DNA of 24,964 nucleotides. Source: Prevotella sp. CAG:485 (GTDB lineage: Bacteria > Bacteroidota > Bacteroidia > Bacteroidales > Muribaculaceae). Location of the stretch: NCBI GenBank assembly GCA_000437495.1, contig FR897833.1, forward strand, positions 23,246-48,209, written 5' to 3'. Below, piece after piece: positions 1 through 6,932 of this stretch. The notes beneath the pieces were generated by a model. The model made no database searches, was not told the origin of the DNA, and saw only the letters and a program-made list of their open reading frames with translations. Numbering within the stretch: position 1 is the stretch's first letter; each line of letters opens with the position of its first letter. Position numbers and translations under genes: made by a program.

Positions 1-51
1 GAAGAGGCCCTGCGCCAAAAATCCTATTAAGGTAACTACCAGCGGCGGCAT
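1..51 (-). CDS. Partial small membrane protein, lipid-A-disaccharide synthase N-terminal (LABN) type
   Basis: Only the first 17 codons are in the window; the gene runs off the left edge. On the minus strand an ATG at 51 opens a frame reading MPPLVVTLIGFLAQGLF. This resembles the first transmembrane segment of LABN-domain proteins, which usually have an iGF-xAQ-x-LF pattern near the start. It lies 5 bases after the stop of the GT2 gene, so it is probably the third gene of the same operon. LABN proteins are small membrane proteins often found beside GT2 and ArnT-like enzymes and are thought to help move lipid-linked sugars. The close spacing and the context support the call. The short length is the limit, and any other hydrophobic N-terminus would also fit. 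Confidence 0.5.
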   Translation of the reverse strand, partial: MPPLVVTLIGFLAQGLF

Positions 52-56
52 GCGGT

Positions 57-785
57 TTACAGATTCGTCTGCGAGATGTGATTGTCGATAAGGCGCTTAC
101 GCATCCAGCGGTAAGCGAAACAGTCGAGGAAGGGGCCTTTGAGCCTGTTCCACAGATGATATTTGCTCACTCCGGCAGTGCGGGGGAAATGCCTCACAGG
201 CACTTGCTTGACGCGCGCGCCGTAGAGCAGCCCCAAAGCGGGCAGGAAGCGGTGAAGGCCGGTGAACATGGGCAGCTTCTTGGCCAAGGGGGTGGAGATG
301 ACTTTCAGTGGACAGCCCGTGTCGGCCACGCCGTCGCCTGTCATCTTGCGCCGGAATCCGTTGGCAATCTTCGACTGCAGTTTCTTGAATCCCGTGTCGC
401 GCCGGTGGGCACGTATGCCGATAACCATGTCGTAATCGCCGGTGTGCGAAAGGAGCAGGTTGAAGTCTTCGGGGGTGGTCTGCAAATCGGCGTCTATATA
501 GCCAAGCCAGGGGGATTCGGCAGCGTCGAAGCCGGCTTTCAGCGCCGCGCTAAGACCGGAATTGCGGCTCAGTTGCAGATAGTAGAAATGGTCATTGCGC
601 CCGCAGACTTCGCGCACCCGCTCAAAGGAGGAGTCGGTGGAACCGTCGTCTACAAACAGCACACAGCTGCGCACGGGAGCCGCCTTCAGCCACGCGCCGA
701 GTTTCTCTTCAAGCGCCCAGACGTTGTCCTCTTCGTTGTAAAGCGGCACAATGACGGTGAAATCATATTTGGATGTATTGTTCAT
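57..785 (-). CDS. GT2 family glycosyltransferase (DPM1/ArnC-like, soluble)
   Basis: A 242-residue GT-A fold glycosyltransferase. It starts with the typical VIVPLYNEEDN segment (residues 11-21), has the nucleotide-binding DDGSTD (46-51) and the metal-binding DADLQ (98-102). Family members transfer a sugar from a nucleotide donor to a polyprenyl phosphate on the cytoplasmic face of the membrane. The protein ends soon after the catalytic domain and lacks the two C-terminal membrane helices of ArnC/GtrB, so it resembles the short DPM1 form. Its ATG overlaps the stop of the upstream GT39 gene by four bases (ATGA), which implies translational coupling. The likely job is to charge a lipid carrier with the sugar that the GT39 protein then transfers. 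The exact sugar cannot be read from the sequence. Confidence 0.88.
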   Translation of the reverse strand: MNNTSKYDFTVIVPLYNEEDNVWALEEKLGAWLKAAPVRSCVLFVDDGSTDSSFERVREVCGRNDHFYYLQLSRNSGLSAALKAGFDAAESPWLGYIDADLQTTPEDFNLLLSHTGDYDMVIGIRAHRRDTGFKKLQSKIANGFRRKMTGDGVADTGCPLKVISTPLAKKLPMFTGLHRFLPALGLLYGARVKQVPVRHFPRTAGVSKYHLWNRLKGPFLDCFAYRWMRKRLIDNHISQTNL

Positions 786-2587
786 TTATTCTTGGTGTGC
801 TCAGGCGCCGCCGTTTTGGGACGCAGATATGTGAGATGATATATAAACTTGGGGTTATAACGCCCCGATTTCTCGGGACGGCGGTTGTCGTCGAAACGGC
901 CGATATAAACCGTGTCGACACGCTGCAGGAAGTCGGCGGGGAGCTCGGCTTTTGCTCCGCGGTGTGTAAGAATCACGGCCGGCAACGGCAGGCGCTGCAG
1001 GGCGGAATCGGTGAACGCCACGGGGGTGATGTCGCGCCGCGCCGCATAGACCATTTCTATGCGCAGCTCGTCGGCGGCATTGGAGAAGAAAGGCACGCCG
1101 CGCAAGTCGCTGCGGTCGGCAATAAGGCGCACAGACCGCATATCGGCGTTGTTGATGAGGGGCTTAACGGCCGGCAATCCGATGCCCTCGGCCAACACAA
1201 ACAGAACTGCAACGCCCCACACCATGCCGCCGGGAGCCAGTCGCACGGCGGCGAAGCCTATGCACACGGCCACCACAAGGCTCACCAAGGCCATCAGTAC
1301 CAATGCCCATAAGGCCATATAGCCGGGTCGGTAACAGAAATACCAGGCGGCCACAGGCAAAGCCAGGGTGACAATGGCCAGCAGCCAGGCGTTGAGGCGG
1401 AAGATGACTTTGTCGGCACGCGAGGCGGCCGAAGGGCGTCGGAACTCCTCTATCCAGCGGCAGATAAGCTGTCCCATGACCAGGGCGGCGGGAACAAGCA
1501 CAGGCAGCAGGTAGCGCATCTTCTTCTCGGGCAGCACCGACAGCAGCACAAGGGCCGCCAGCATCCACACCAACGGGGTGTAGAAGCCGCGGTAACGCCG
1601 CACGCGCCGCGTAAAGGCCAGCACGATGGCGCTGATAAGCAACAGTGCCCAGATGCCCGTCTCTAAATAGAATTTGTGGTAATACCACCAGGGCCGAACG
1701 TTACGGTTCATCCAGGCGCCGCTCTCCTGCGCGGCCACTGCCTGCAGCTCGCTCTTATGCTGCAGGTAGATGTAGGCATACCACCAGCCGCCGGTAAGGA
1801 GCGCCACTATGACGAGCACGGCAACGCCGCTCCATTTGCCGCGCATGTTCACGCGCCTGCAACAGAGGGTGGCAATGAGCCACGGCAGTAACATGGCGTA
1901 CAGGCTCACGGGGCCTTTGCTCATTATGCTCAGTCCGGTGAAGATGCCTGCCCAGCAGAATGAAGCCGTCTGACGCCCCGGCTCCAACAGGGCTCTGGCC
2001 AGGAAATAGATGCCTCCAAGCATAAAGGCGTGGCAGAAGATGTCCCATGAGGCTGTGCGACCCATCAGCACTACGTTATAGCAGGTGAGCAGCAAAAGGG
2101 TTGGCCACAGGGGGTCAATGCGGGTAATGCGCGCGGCCAACAGGTAGAGGAAGATGGTGAGCATGACGCCTGCCACGCCAGCGGCACAGCGCTGCGCCAC
2201 GATGTTGTCGGGACTGGCTTCCTCCACTGCCGCGGCTATCCAGGTGGGCAACGGGGGTTTGGCCAGTCGCAACTCGCCGTTCATGGTGGGTACGAGATAG
2301 TTGCCTTTTGCCACCATTTCGCGCGCGGTAATGAGATTGCGGCTCTCCATGATGTCGGGCACGAGCACGCCGTTGTTGACAAAGAAGGTAAAGAAGCACA
2401 CCACCGCCAACACCACGGGGCGCCACCAGCGAGCCATGCCCTTCTGACCGCGCCACTCCCCTCTCAGGCGATCGCTGCTGCGGGAATTTTGGGAATTATG
2501 GGAGTTATGGGAATGATGGGAATAATGGGAACTGTGAGAACCCTTTTTCAAAGCCGTTTTCATAACACTGTGCGTACCCGTTTTCAT
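782..2587 (-). CDS. GT39/ArnT-like membrane glycosyltransferase
   Basis: A polytopic membrane protein of up to 601 residues with about a dozen hydrophobic segments. After the first helix (about 55-72) comes a periplasmic loop with ESR (81-83), GNYLVPTMNGE (95-105) and KPPLP (110-114). This is the arrangement of the ArnT/PMT (GT39) family, where an acidic residue in this loop is catalytic. Family enzymes use a polyprenyl-phosphate sugar to modify lipid A or protein outside the inner membrane. Residues 17-36 are a Ser/His/Asn-rich tract encoded by 9-bp repeats. A start at 2437 (MARWW, 551 aa) would skip this tract and put the first helix at the N-terminus as in most relatives, so the start is uncertain. 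A Bacteroidota-type promoter lies far upstream at 3013-3043. Confidence 0.85.
   Translation of the reverse strand: MKTGTHSVMKTALKKGSHSSHYSHHSHNSHNSQNSRSSDRLRGEWRGQKGMARWWRPVVLAVVCFFTFFVNNGVLVPDIMESRNLITAREMVAKGNYLVPTMNGELRLAKPPLPTWIAAAVEEASPDNIVAQRCAAGVAGVMLTIFLYLLAARITRIDPLWPTLLLLTCYNVVLMGRTASWDIFCHAFMLGGIYFLARALLEPGRQTASFCWAGIFTGLSIMSKGPVSLYAMLLPWLIATLCCRRVNMRGKWSGVAVLVIVALLTGGWWYAYIYLQHKSELQAVAAQESGAWMNRNVRPWWYYHKFYLETGIWALLLISAIVLAFTRRVRRYRGFYTPLVWMLAALVLLSVLPEKKMRYLLPVLVPAALVMGQLICRWIEEFRRPSAASRADKVIFRLNAWLLAIVTLALPVAAWYFCYRPGYMALWALVLMALVSLVVAVCIGFAAVRLAPGGMVWGVAVLFVLAEGIGLPAVKPLINNADMRSVRLIADRSDLRGVPFFSNAADELRIEMVYAARRDITPVAFTDSALQRLPLPAVILTHRGAKAELPADFLQRVDTVYIGRFDDNRRPEKSGRYNPKFIYHLTYLRPKTAAPEHTKNK
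2482..2535. repeat. Tandem array, 9-bp unit, six copies
   Basis: Six consecutive 9-mers of the form GGGAATnAT (plus strand) with one to three changes between copies. On the minus strand they fall in frame inside the 5' end of the GT39 gene and encode Ser/His/Asn triplets. Because the unit is three codons long, copy-number change would lengthen or shorten the protein without a frameshift. Confidence 0.85.
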
Positions 2588-2604
2588 AAGCTGTGCGAAT
2601 TATT

Positions 2605-2688
2605 GTGCATAACACTGTGCATAACACCGCGCATAACACTTTGCTTAACACTGCGCATAACACTTTGCTTAACACTGCGCATAACACT
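2605..2688. repeat. Tandem array, 12-bp unit, seven copies
   Basis: Seven units of 12 bp. The first three and units 5 and 7 read about GTGCATAACACT or GCGCATAACACT, and units 4 and 6 read TTGCTTAACACT, giving a 24-bp higher-order period. The array lies just upstream of the longest possible start of the GT39 gene. I see no clear coding role for it. Confidence 0.9.
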
Positions 2689-2714
2689 GCGTGAACCCTT
2701 TTGCATATTCCCTC

Positions 2715-2993
2715 TCATAGCAATGCCGCGAACTTATTCATGCCGCTTTGCGGGCACGAAAGCATACCCCCTTGCACATCATTGCTTACGCTTATGCCAT
2801 TGCTTACGCTTATGCCATTGCTTACGCTTGTGCCATTGCTCATGCTCTTGCTTATGCTTTTGCTTCTGCTTATGCCATTTTGCGCAGCAATGCTTACGCT
2901 TGTGCTTATGCCCTCTTGCGCACCCCAAGCTACTTTCATCTGAGAGTTGCCCTGATGCGATACATTGCCACTATCCTTACCAACATTTTTCAT
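2715..2993 (-). CDS. Possible small repeat-containing protein (weak)
   Basis: A 92-codon frame on the minus strand that begins about 20 bases after the -7 element of a good Bacteroidota-type promoter (3013-3043). The product would be polar and Ser/Asn/Gly-rich, with a six-residue period (GISVSN) in residues about 50-70 that comes directly from the 18-bp DNA repeat. I recognise no family, signal peptide or membrane segment. The open frame may be a by-product of a repeat whose unit is a multiple of three, and the region could simply be untranslated leader of the GT39 operon. It is listed only because of the promoter position. Confidence 0.22.
   Translation of the reverse strand: MKNVGKDSGNVSHQGNSQMKVAWGAQEGISTSVSIAAQNGISRSKSISKSMSNGTSVSNGISVSNGISVSNDVQGGMLSCPQSGMNKFAALL
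2781..2912. repeat. Tandem array, 18-bp unit, three clean copies plus degenerate tail
   Basis: ATTGCTTACGCTTATGCC occurs at 2781-2798 and 2799-2816, and with one change at 2817-2834. It then decays into shorter GCTTAT/GCTTTT/GCTTGT hexamers to about 2912. There are no unique spacers, so this is not a CRISPR array. Confidence 0.88.
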
Positions 2994-3012
2994 CTTCCCG
3001 GTTCTGAACCTG

Positions 3013-3043
3013 CAAAGATAACAAAACTCCCCGAACTGCCCAA
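3013..3043 (-). promoter_or_regulatory. Bacteroidota-type promoter facing the GT39 operon
   Basis: On the minus strand TATCTTTG (3020-3013) matches the TAnnTTTG -7 element, and TTG (3043-3041) lies 20 bases upstream as a -33 element. Transcription would run left through the repeat arrays into the GT39/GT2 genes, giving a leader of more than 400 bases. Confidence 0.55.
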
Positions 3044-3176
3044 CTTCCCCTCCATCTGCCCCCGCGAAACGCCCCTTCCCTCTCCCACTCCCCTTTTCTC
3101 CGTCACCCTTTTACCCCTCTTTGGTGGGGTTGAAATGTTAAAAAGTATGAAATTCAGCCTGATTTCGCCTCCACCT

Positions 3177-3208
3177 CTTGCACAATTGTCCAAAAGGCCT
3201 TAACTTTG
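3177..3208 (+). promoter_or_regulatory. Bacteroidota-type promoter of the tRNA gene
   Basis: CTTG at 3177-3180, a 20-base spacer and TAACTTTG at 3201-3208 match the TTTG-N19-TAnnTTTG consensus of the primary sigma factor of Bacteroidota. The start point would be about 35 bases before the mature tRNA. Confidence 0.7.
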
Positions 3209-3250
3209 CACCGCAAAAGCAGAGAGCCCCTCAGCTTTTCATGACACCGA

Positions 3251-3331
3251 GCCCAGGTGGCGGAATGGTAGACGCGCTCGTTTCAGGTGCGAGTGGTGAG
3301 AGCCGTGCAGGTTCGAGTCCTGTTCTGGGCA
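3251..3331 (+). tRNA. tRNA-Leu (anticodon CAG)
   Basis: A class II tRNA can be folded by hand. The acceptor stem is GCCCAGG with TCTGGGC. The anticodon stem is CTCGT/GCGAG (3277-3281 and 3289-3293), with loop TTCAGGT placing anticodon CAG at 3284-3286. A long variable arm follows, and the T arm is GCAGG-TTCGAGT-CCTGT. The discriminator is A at 3331 and CCA is not encoded. It should read CUG leucine codons. It has its own promoter and terminator. tRNA-Leu 3' ends are frequent integration sites for mobile elements, and foreign-looking DNA starts directly downstream. Confidence 0.95.
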
Positions 3332-3339
3332 CAGTAAGA

Positions 3340-3388
3340 GCGACTTAACTAATTGAAAGTTCAATAGTTAAGTCGCTTTTCTTATTTT
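3340..3388 (+). terminator. Rho-independent terminator of the tRNA
   Basis: The arms GCGACTTAACTAATTGAA (3340-3357) and TTCAATAGTTAAGTCGC (3360-3376) are complementary along 17 pairs with a single bulged A. They are followed by TTTTCTTATTTT. The turn is very short, so the top pairs probably open to form the loop. Confidence 0.88.
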
Positions 3389-3389
3389 C

Positions 3390-3411
3390 TACGGGCAAAT
3401 TACGGGCAAAA
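3390..3411. repeat. Tandem pair of an 11-mer at the island edge
   Basis: TACGGGCAAAT at 3390-3400 is followed directly by TACGGGCAAAA at 3401-3411. Short direct repeats beside a tRNA 3' end are what arm-type binding sites of a tyrosine integrase look like. No integrase gene is in the window, so the role is inferred from position only. Confidence 0.4.
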
Positions 3412-4427
3412 TCGAAATATTCCGCGCAAATTCGCCCCGCAAATTTCATTTCAATTTCTTTCGAGGTAATTCGGGACCTCATTTATATTTTACCTTATTG
3501 CTCCAATGAATTAGCATTCACTCTGCGAAGCGTGAGAACAGTTCATTATGATGATATGGTAAGAGCCGCCCTGCCGCAGAGCGACACCTTCAAGAAACGG
3601 AGTGAGAGGGAGTGGTCAGACTACGCGGAACACTGTTTCTTTGCGTAACAAAGCGCTAAAGCGATAAGCGCTTTTCCATCGAGCAGCATATGAACAGGAC
3701 GGCTCCGTGGTCGAAGAGGAGATTCTTTCTTCACTCCGCTACGAAAGCGCTTGAGCGATTAGCCTATTTCGTGGCACTCCTTCTTGCTGTGGCGGTAAAT
3801 GTCCCGGTGATCGCAGTAGCCCTGCGGGGTGCCAGTCGTTGTGAAACTCTTTCAGCGGTACAGCATGCTATTTTGGCCGAACCTGCCGCACAGCGTATTC
3901 CAATGAATTTTTAGCGGAGAATTCATCCTCTATCCGCTCTCTCCACTAACGGGGCCTCTCCGTCTGGAACTTTTTAGCGGTGGGTCTGCATCGTCCGCGT
4001 GGCTTTGCAGTTTATGGTGTCTTAATCATCGAGCTGCGCTATCCATCAAGCACACCGCCATTGCACTTGCCATAGTCGTAAGCACCGCAGCAGATACTCG
4101 GACGGCTCGCCGCCGGTCTCTTGCGGTCGGGCATCTTCGGTTCGGGTGAAGCCAAATCGTGGCGGTCAACCGCTCTCCGTGAGTCAAGACCTCCTGCTTT
4201 ACGTCTTACATCTCCGTTTCCATTCCGGGCTACCACGTCAGGCCCATTGCACCAGTTTTACGCCGCAAAGTTATTACCTCCGTCCGGAACGTCAAGGTCA
4301 GGCAGTTCCTGTTTGTCTGAAAAAGTTCTTGACGCTTCGCTCCGTTGCAGCTAAACTTTTTAAGCTCAAAACCTTGCCTCATCAGTCCGCCCGTAGGCAC
4401 TTTGGGGGCAGTGTAAAACTTAAAACA
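3412..4427. other. About 1 kb without a convincing gene, upstream of ardA
   Basis: No frame here has a recognisable product; the short open frames (for example 3690-3914 plus and 4039-4236 minus) have unlikely compositions. A perfect 8-bp inverted repeat, AAAGCGCT...AGCGCTTT, lies at 3650-3674 with a 9-base loop and could be a weak terminator or a protein site. The word CCAATGAATT occurs at 3503 and again at 3900. The stretch could be a mobile-element leader, a remnant of decayed genes or a structured transcript. I cannot tell which. Confidence 0.5.
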
Positions 4428-5084
4428 ATGGACCTTATGTTAAACCCCTCAATTTCAACTACAATGAGACTACAATTCGGAGAACTCAACATCACTCCAA
4501 GAGTCGCCAGCCGACTCCACGAACTGGACTTCACTGTCCCCGAACTCGAAGAAGCAATCGCCGACCACAAGAGCCACTGCGACGGCGAACCCTCTGTCTA
4601 CTGCGGTACTTACGGCAAGTACAACGACGGCTCGCTCTGCGGCCTGTGGATAGACCTCAGCAGCTTCGACGACTACGACGAGTTCATCAACTTCTGCAAG
4701 GCGATTCACGCCGACGAGGAAGACCCGGAGCTGATGTTCCAGGACTTCGAGGGATTCCCCCGCCAGTGGTACGACGAGAGCGGATTCGACGAGGACGACT
4801 TCGACCACATCAAGGAATACTGCGAACTGTGCGACAAGTACGATCAGGATGCCGTGGACGACTACATGGAGTTTCACGACGAACTCGACTACTTCGAGGA
4901 AGCCTACTGCGGCAACTGGGACAGCGAAGAAGACTTCGCCCGCCACATCGTCGAGGAGTGCTACGACCTTGACAGGATCATGGGTAATCTCTCAAACTAC
5001 TTCGACTACGAAGCCTTCGCACGCGACCTGTTCATGTACGACTACTCGATGGGCGCAAACAACAACGTGTTCCGCGTGGTCTGA
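4428..5084 (+). CDS. ardA: ArdA family anti-restriction protein
   Basis: A 218-residue, very acidic protein, matching the ArdA family. The conserved segment YCGTYGKYNDGSLCGLWIDL (about residues 60-79) is the family's most recognisable stretch, followed by many Asp/Glu/Tyr/Phe-rich helices and a DYEAFARDLF motif near the end. ArdA is an elongated dimer that imitates bent B-form DNA and blocks type I restriction enzymes, protecting mobile DNA on entry. ATG at 4428 follows a stop-free but unrelated frame; starts at 4437 and 4464 would also work and would leave 215 or 206 residues. ArdA is typical cargo of conjugative elements. Its place next to a BREX operon is notable because another DNA mimic, T7 Ocr, is known to inhibit BREX. 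Confidence 0.87.
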   Translation: MDLMLNPSISTTMRLQFGELNITPRVASRLHELDFTVPELEEAIADHKSHCDGEPSVYCGTYGKYNDGSLCGLWIDLSSFDDYDEFINFCKAIHADEEDPELMFQDFEGFPRQWYDESGFDEDDFDHIKEYCELCDKYDQDAVDDYMEFHDELDYFEEAYCGNWDSEEDFARHIVEECYDLDRIMGNLSNYFDYEAFARDLFMYDYSMGANNNVFRVV

Positions 5085-5105
5085 CCCCGTTCTCCCTCTC
5101 TCCTC

Positions 5106-5153
5106 CCTTCAAGGGTCGCTCTGCTGCAGGGCGGCTCTTGCTGCGTTTGAAGG
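5106..5153. other. Stem-loop between ardA and the BREX regulator
   Basis: An outer stem CCTTCAA/TTGAAGG (5106-5112 with 5147-5153) encloses a 9-pair inner stem (5115-5123 with 5127-5135, two or more G-T pairs) with loop CTG. No T run follows, so it is not a standard terminator. It may protect the ardA transcript end. The rest of 5085-5324 shows nothing I can name. Confidence 0.4.
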
Positions 5154-5324
5154 TGCCACTCCGATTATGTTTAAGATTCATCTCCACCCTGTTTTGAGGT
5201 CACCTGTATATTTGTATTTAACCACGAAAACAAACTAAAAAGTCAGCGCATAAGCATTTTTTAACGTTGATGTGCTCGAAGGCAACATCGAATATGTCTG
5301 CAAAAAATAATGTGCTATTAGTTA

Positions 5325-5354
5325 TTGCGTTTCCAAAAATATTCACTAAATTTG
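5325..5354 (+). promoter_or_regulatory. Promoter of the BREX operon
   Basis: TTG at 5325-5327, exactly 19 bases, then TAAATTTG at 5347-5354, an excellent fit to the Bacteroidota primary promoter. The start point would be about 15-20 bases before the ATG at 5378. No other similar promoter is evident in the tightly packed genes downstream, so this may drive the whole operon. Confidence 0.72.
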
Positions 5355-5356
5355 CG

Positions 5357-5372
5357 TCAAATTCATTTTTGA
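5357..5372. promoter_or_regulatory. Candidate operator of the XRE regulator
   Basis: An inverted repeat TCAAA-N6-TTTGA sits right after the -7 element, overlapping the expected transcription start. A dimeric XRE regulator bound here would block RNA polymerase, giving autorepression. The half-sites are short, so chance occurrence is possible. Confidence 0.35.
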
Positions 5373-5377
5373 CCCAC

Positions 5378-5623
5378 ATGGAAAACGATCTGAATCGAAT
5401 TAAAATAGTTTTAGCTGAGAAGAAGCGAACAAATAAATGGCTTGCTGAACAGCTTGGCAAAGATCCTGCAACCGTGTCTAAATGGTGTACAAACACGGCT
5501 CAGCCGGGTTTGGAAACTTTGCGCGAGATAGCGAATTTATTAGAAGTAGATATACGATATCTGATTCATCCGACTATGATTGCTTCCGAACCGGAAGTAA
5601 TGTATGTGAAAGTGAAACAGTGA
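5378..5623 (+). CDS. XRE/Cro-type helix-turn-helix regulator of the BREX operon
   Basis: An 81-residue single-domain DNA-binding protein. The helix-turn-helix spans WLAEQLG (21-27) and DPATVSKWCTN (29-39), with the usual XRE continuation QPGLETLREIANLLEVD (42-58). The start at 5378 is chosen because the promoter lies inside the longer open frame beginning at 5267, and homologues begin near here. Small XRE proteins of this kind commonly sit first in restriction and BREX operons of Bacteroidota and probably control expression of the methyltransferase and effector genes. It ends 20 bases before brxA. Autoregulation through the dyad at 5357-5372 is an inference. Confidence 0.85.
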   Translation: MENDLNRIKIVLAEKKRTNKWLAEQLGKDPATVSKWCTNTAQPGLETLREIANLLEVDIRYLIHPTMIASEPEVMYVKVKQ

Positions 5624-5643
5624 TTATCCCAAGCTTATAGACT

Positions 5644-6372
5644 ATGTCAGTTAAAACGACAAAATACAATTCATCAACTAACATCTTGGGAGGAATGCCA
5701 AATTATTCTCTGATGATTGACTATATCAATCATTGTGGAGACGGGGCTTCAGCCGACTTGTCAGCCTTTCAGTTTCGCACCAAGAGTGCCACGAACAGGT
5801 TTATAAAGGCTGTCGAGGACTGCTTTCTGAATTTTAAGTCTGACGAGCACAAGTCCTTGTTTCTTTCTGCTTTGGCCTCAAACGACTTCTCTTTTGAAGA
5901 GAAGCTAGTCGTTTTATATTGGCAGATAGTATGCTGCAATAACTTATTTCGTGAAATCACTGACAATGTGTTCCTTCGTGCACTTTACTCCGGACGCAGC
6001 TCCATTGCAAAAGCAGATGTTGAGGCATACTTGAAATACATAAAAGCTAAGGAACCGGAAGAATTGAATTGGAGCGACTCTACGATTGCCAATTCAGCCT
6101 CAAAGTATCTTACGATGCTTAAGAAATTTGGCTTCGCCGCCGGGACTCTCCAAAAAGAGATTAAAGCGCCTCATTTATCTTCGGCGTTGTTTGTCTATCT
6201 CGTCAAGTTGGCGCTTACCGTATACCCTGATGAAAGGACTCTCGCCAATCCTCTTTTCCGTTTCTCTTTCCTCGACAATCAATCAATTATCACCCGTCTG
6301 AAAACCATTGAATATATTCCACTATGGAATATTACTCAAATTGGCAGCGACATAACGATCACCTTAAAATAG
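5644..6372 (+). CDS. brxA: BREX protein BrxA (DUF1819)
   Basis: A 242-residue soluble protein with the DUF1819 layout: an N-terminal segment with NILGGMPNYSLM (about 13-24), a helical middle with LVVLYWQIVCCNNLFREI, and a C-terminal NPLFRFSFLDNQSI region. BrxA proteins are small, winged-helix-like, DNA-binding parts of type 1 BREX; their exact step in phage exclusion is unsettled. The position as first core gene, followed one base later by brxB, matches the standard order brxA-brxB-brxC. I see no catalytic motif. The main support is order plus overall resemblance. Confidence 0.85.
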   Translation: MSVKTTKYNSSTNILGGMPNYSLMIDYINHCGDGASADLSAFQFRTKSATNRFIKAVEDCFLNFKSDEHKSLFLSALASNDFSFEEKLVVLYWQIVCCNNLFREITDNVFLRALYSGRSSIAKADVEAYLKYIKAKEPEELNWSDSTIANSASKYLTMLKKFGFAAGTLQKEIKAPHLSSALFVYLVKLALTVYPDERTLANPLFRFSFLDNQSIITRLKTIEYIPLWNITQIGSDITITLK

Positions 6373-6373
6373 C

Positions 6374-6928
6374 ATGAGCGCATCATTTGACATAGACCAC
6401 AACCGCCTCTTCGGTTTGCTTCAGGATTCCCTGAATGAGGACAGTGTGCAACTGAGATATGACGCCAACGGCGGCAACAGCATTCTCTTTGTATATCCCA
6501 ATGACGAGGACGCCCAATATATTCAAGAGGCGAAGCGTCGTTTCCACGACAGCGCCATATTCGTTGATGTGGCAGAGACACTTACAGAATATCAGGAAAT
6601 GATTGGGCTGGAAACCTTCAAGGAACTTGAAGAAGAACTCGGCACCGAAGTGTATTACCGCAAAGGTGCTACTGATACTTTCTATGAATACTTGGTGCAG
6701 CGCATAGCCCAAGCTACGACACAAGGAAAACCGGTCTTCCTTGTGGGTACTTCTGCGCTTGCCAACAAGGGATTTTCCAACATCAATATAATGGAACATG
6801 AGGCAGTAAAGAAGGCCAAGCAACCTCTCGTTTATTTCTACCCGTCCAATATAGAGGGTGATAAGATTTATTTTCTCGGCGACAAAAACCATGTCGCTTC
6901 CAAATATCGTTGCCGTGTAATTCAATAA
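6374..6928 (+). CDS. brxB: BREX protein BrxB (DUF1788)
   Basis: A 184-residue protein resembling the DUF1788 family. It has FLVGTSAL (about residues 116-123) in a helicase-like nucleoside-triphosphatase fold context, and a C-terminal stretch, QPLVYFYPSNIEGDKIYFLG, that is typical of BrxB (conserved P-x-x-Y and low-charge beta strands). There is no clear Walker A motif. BrxB is required for BREX in tested type 1 systems and is thought to act with BrxC and PglZ, but its reaction is unknown. It starts one base after the brxA stop and ends four bases before brxC, so the three are translated together. Confidence 0.83.
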   Translation: MSASFDIDHNRLFGLLQDSLNEDSVQLRYDANGGNSILFVYPNDEDAQYIQEAKRRFHDSAIFVDVAETLTEYQEMIGLETFKELEEELGTEVYYRKGATDTFYEYLVQRIAQATTQGKPVFLVGTSALANKGFSNINIMEHEAVKKAKQPLVYFYPSNIEGDKIYFLGDKNHVASKYRCRVIQ

Positions 6929-6932
6929 TACC

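Noticed and set aside
78..1312. Long plus-strand open frames (78-839 and 773-1312)
   Set aside because: They are antisense to two well-supported glycosyltransferase genes, have no recognisable motif and show the composition expected of a GC-rich shadow frame.
2605..2912. Possible CRISPR array
   Set aside because: The units are contiguous, 12 or 18 bp long and without unique spacers, and no cas gene is nearby.
3650..3675. Inverted repeat as a firm terminator
   Set aside because: The stem is good, but the T run is only four bases and no gene ends before it, so it is described only as a hairpin in the gene-free region.
4146..4427. A 94-residue N-terminal extension of ArdA
   Set aside because: The frame is open but the sequence is unlike ArdA, which starts near residue 1 of the 4428 form. 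An open frame alone is weak evidence here.
5267..5377. Earlier start for the XRE regulator
   Set aside because: It would place the promoter inside the coding region and add residues not found in this small regulator type.
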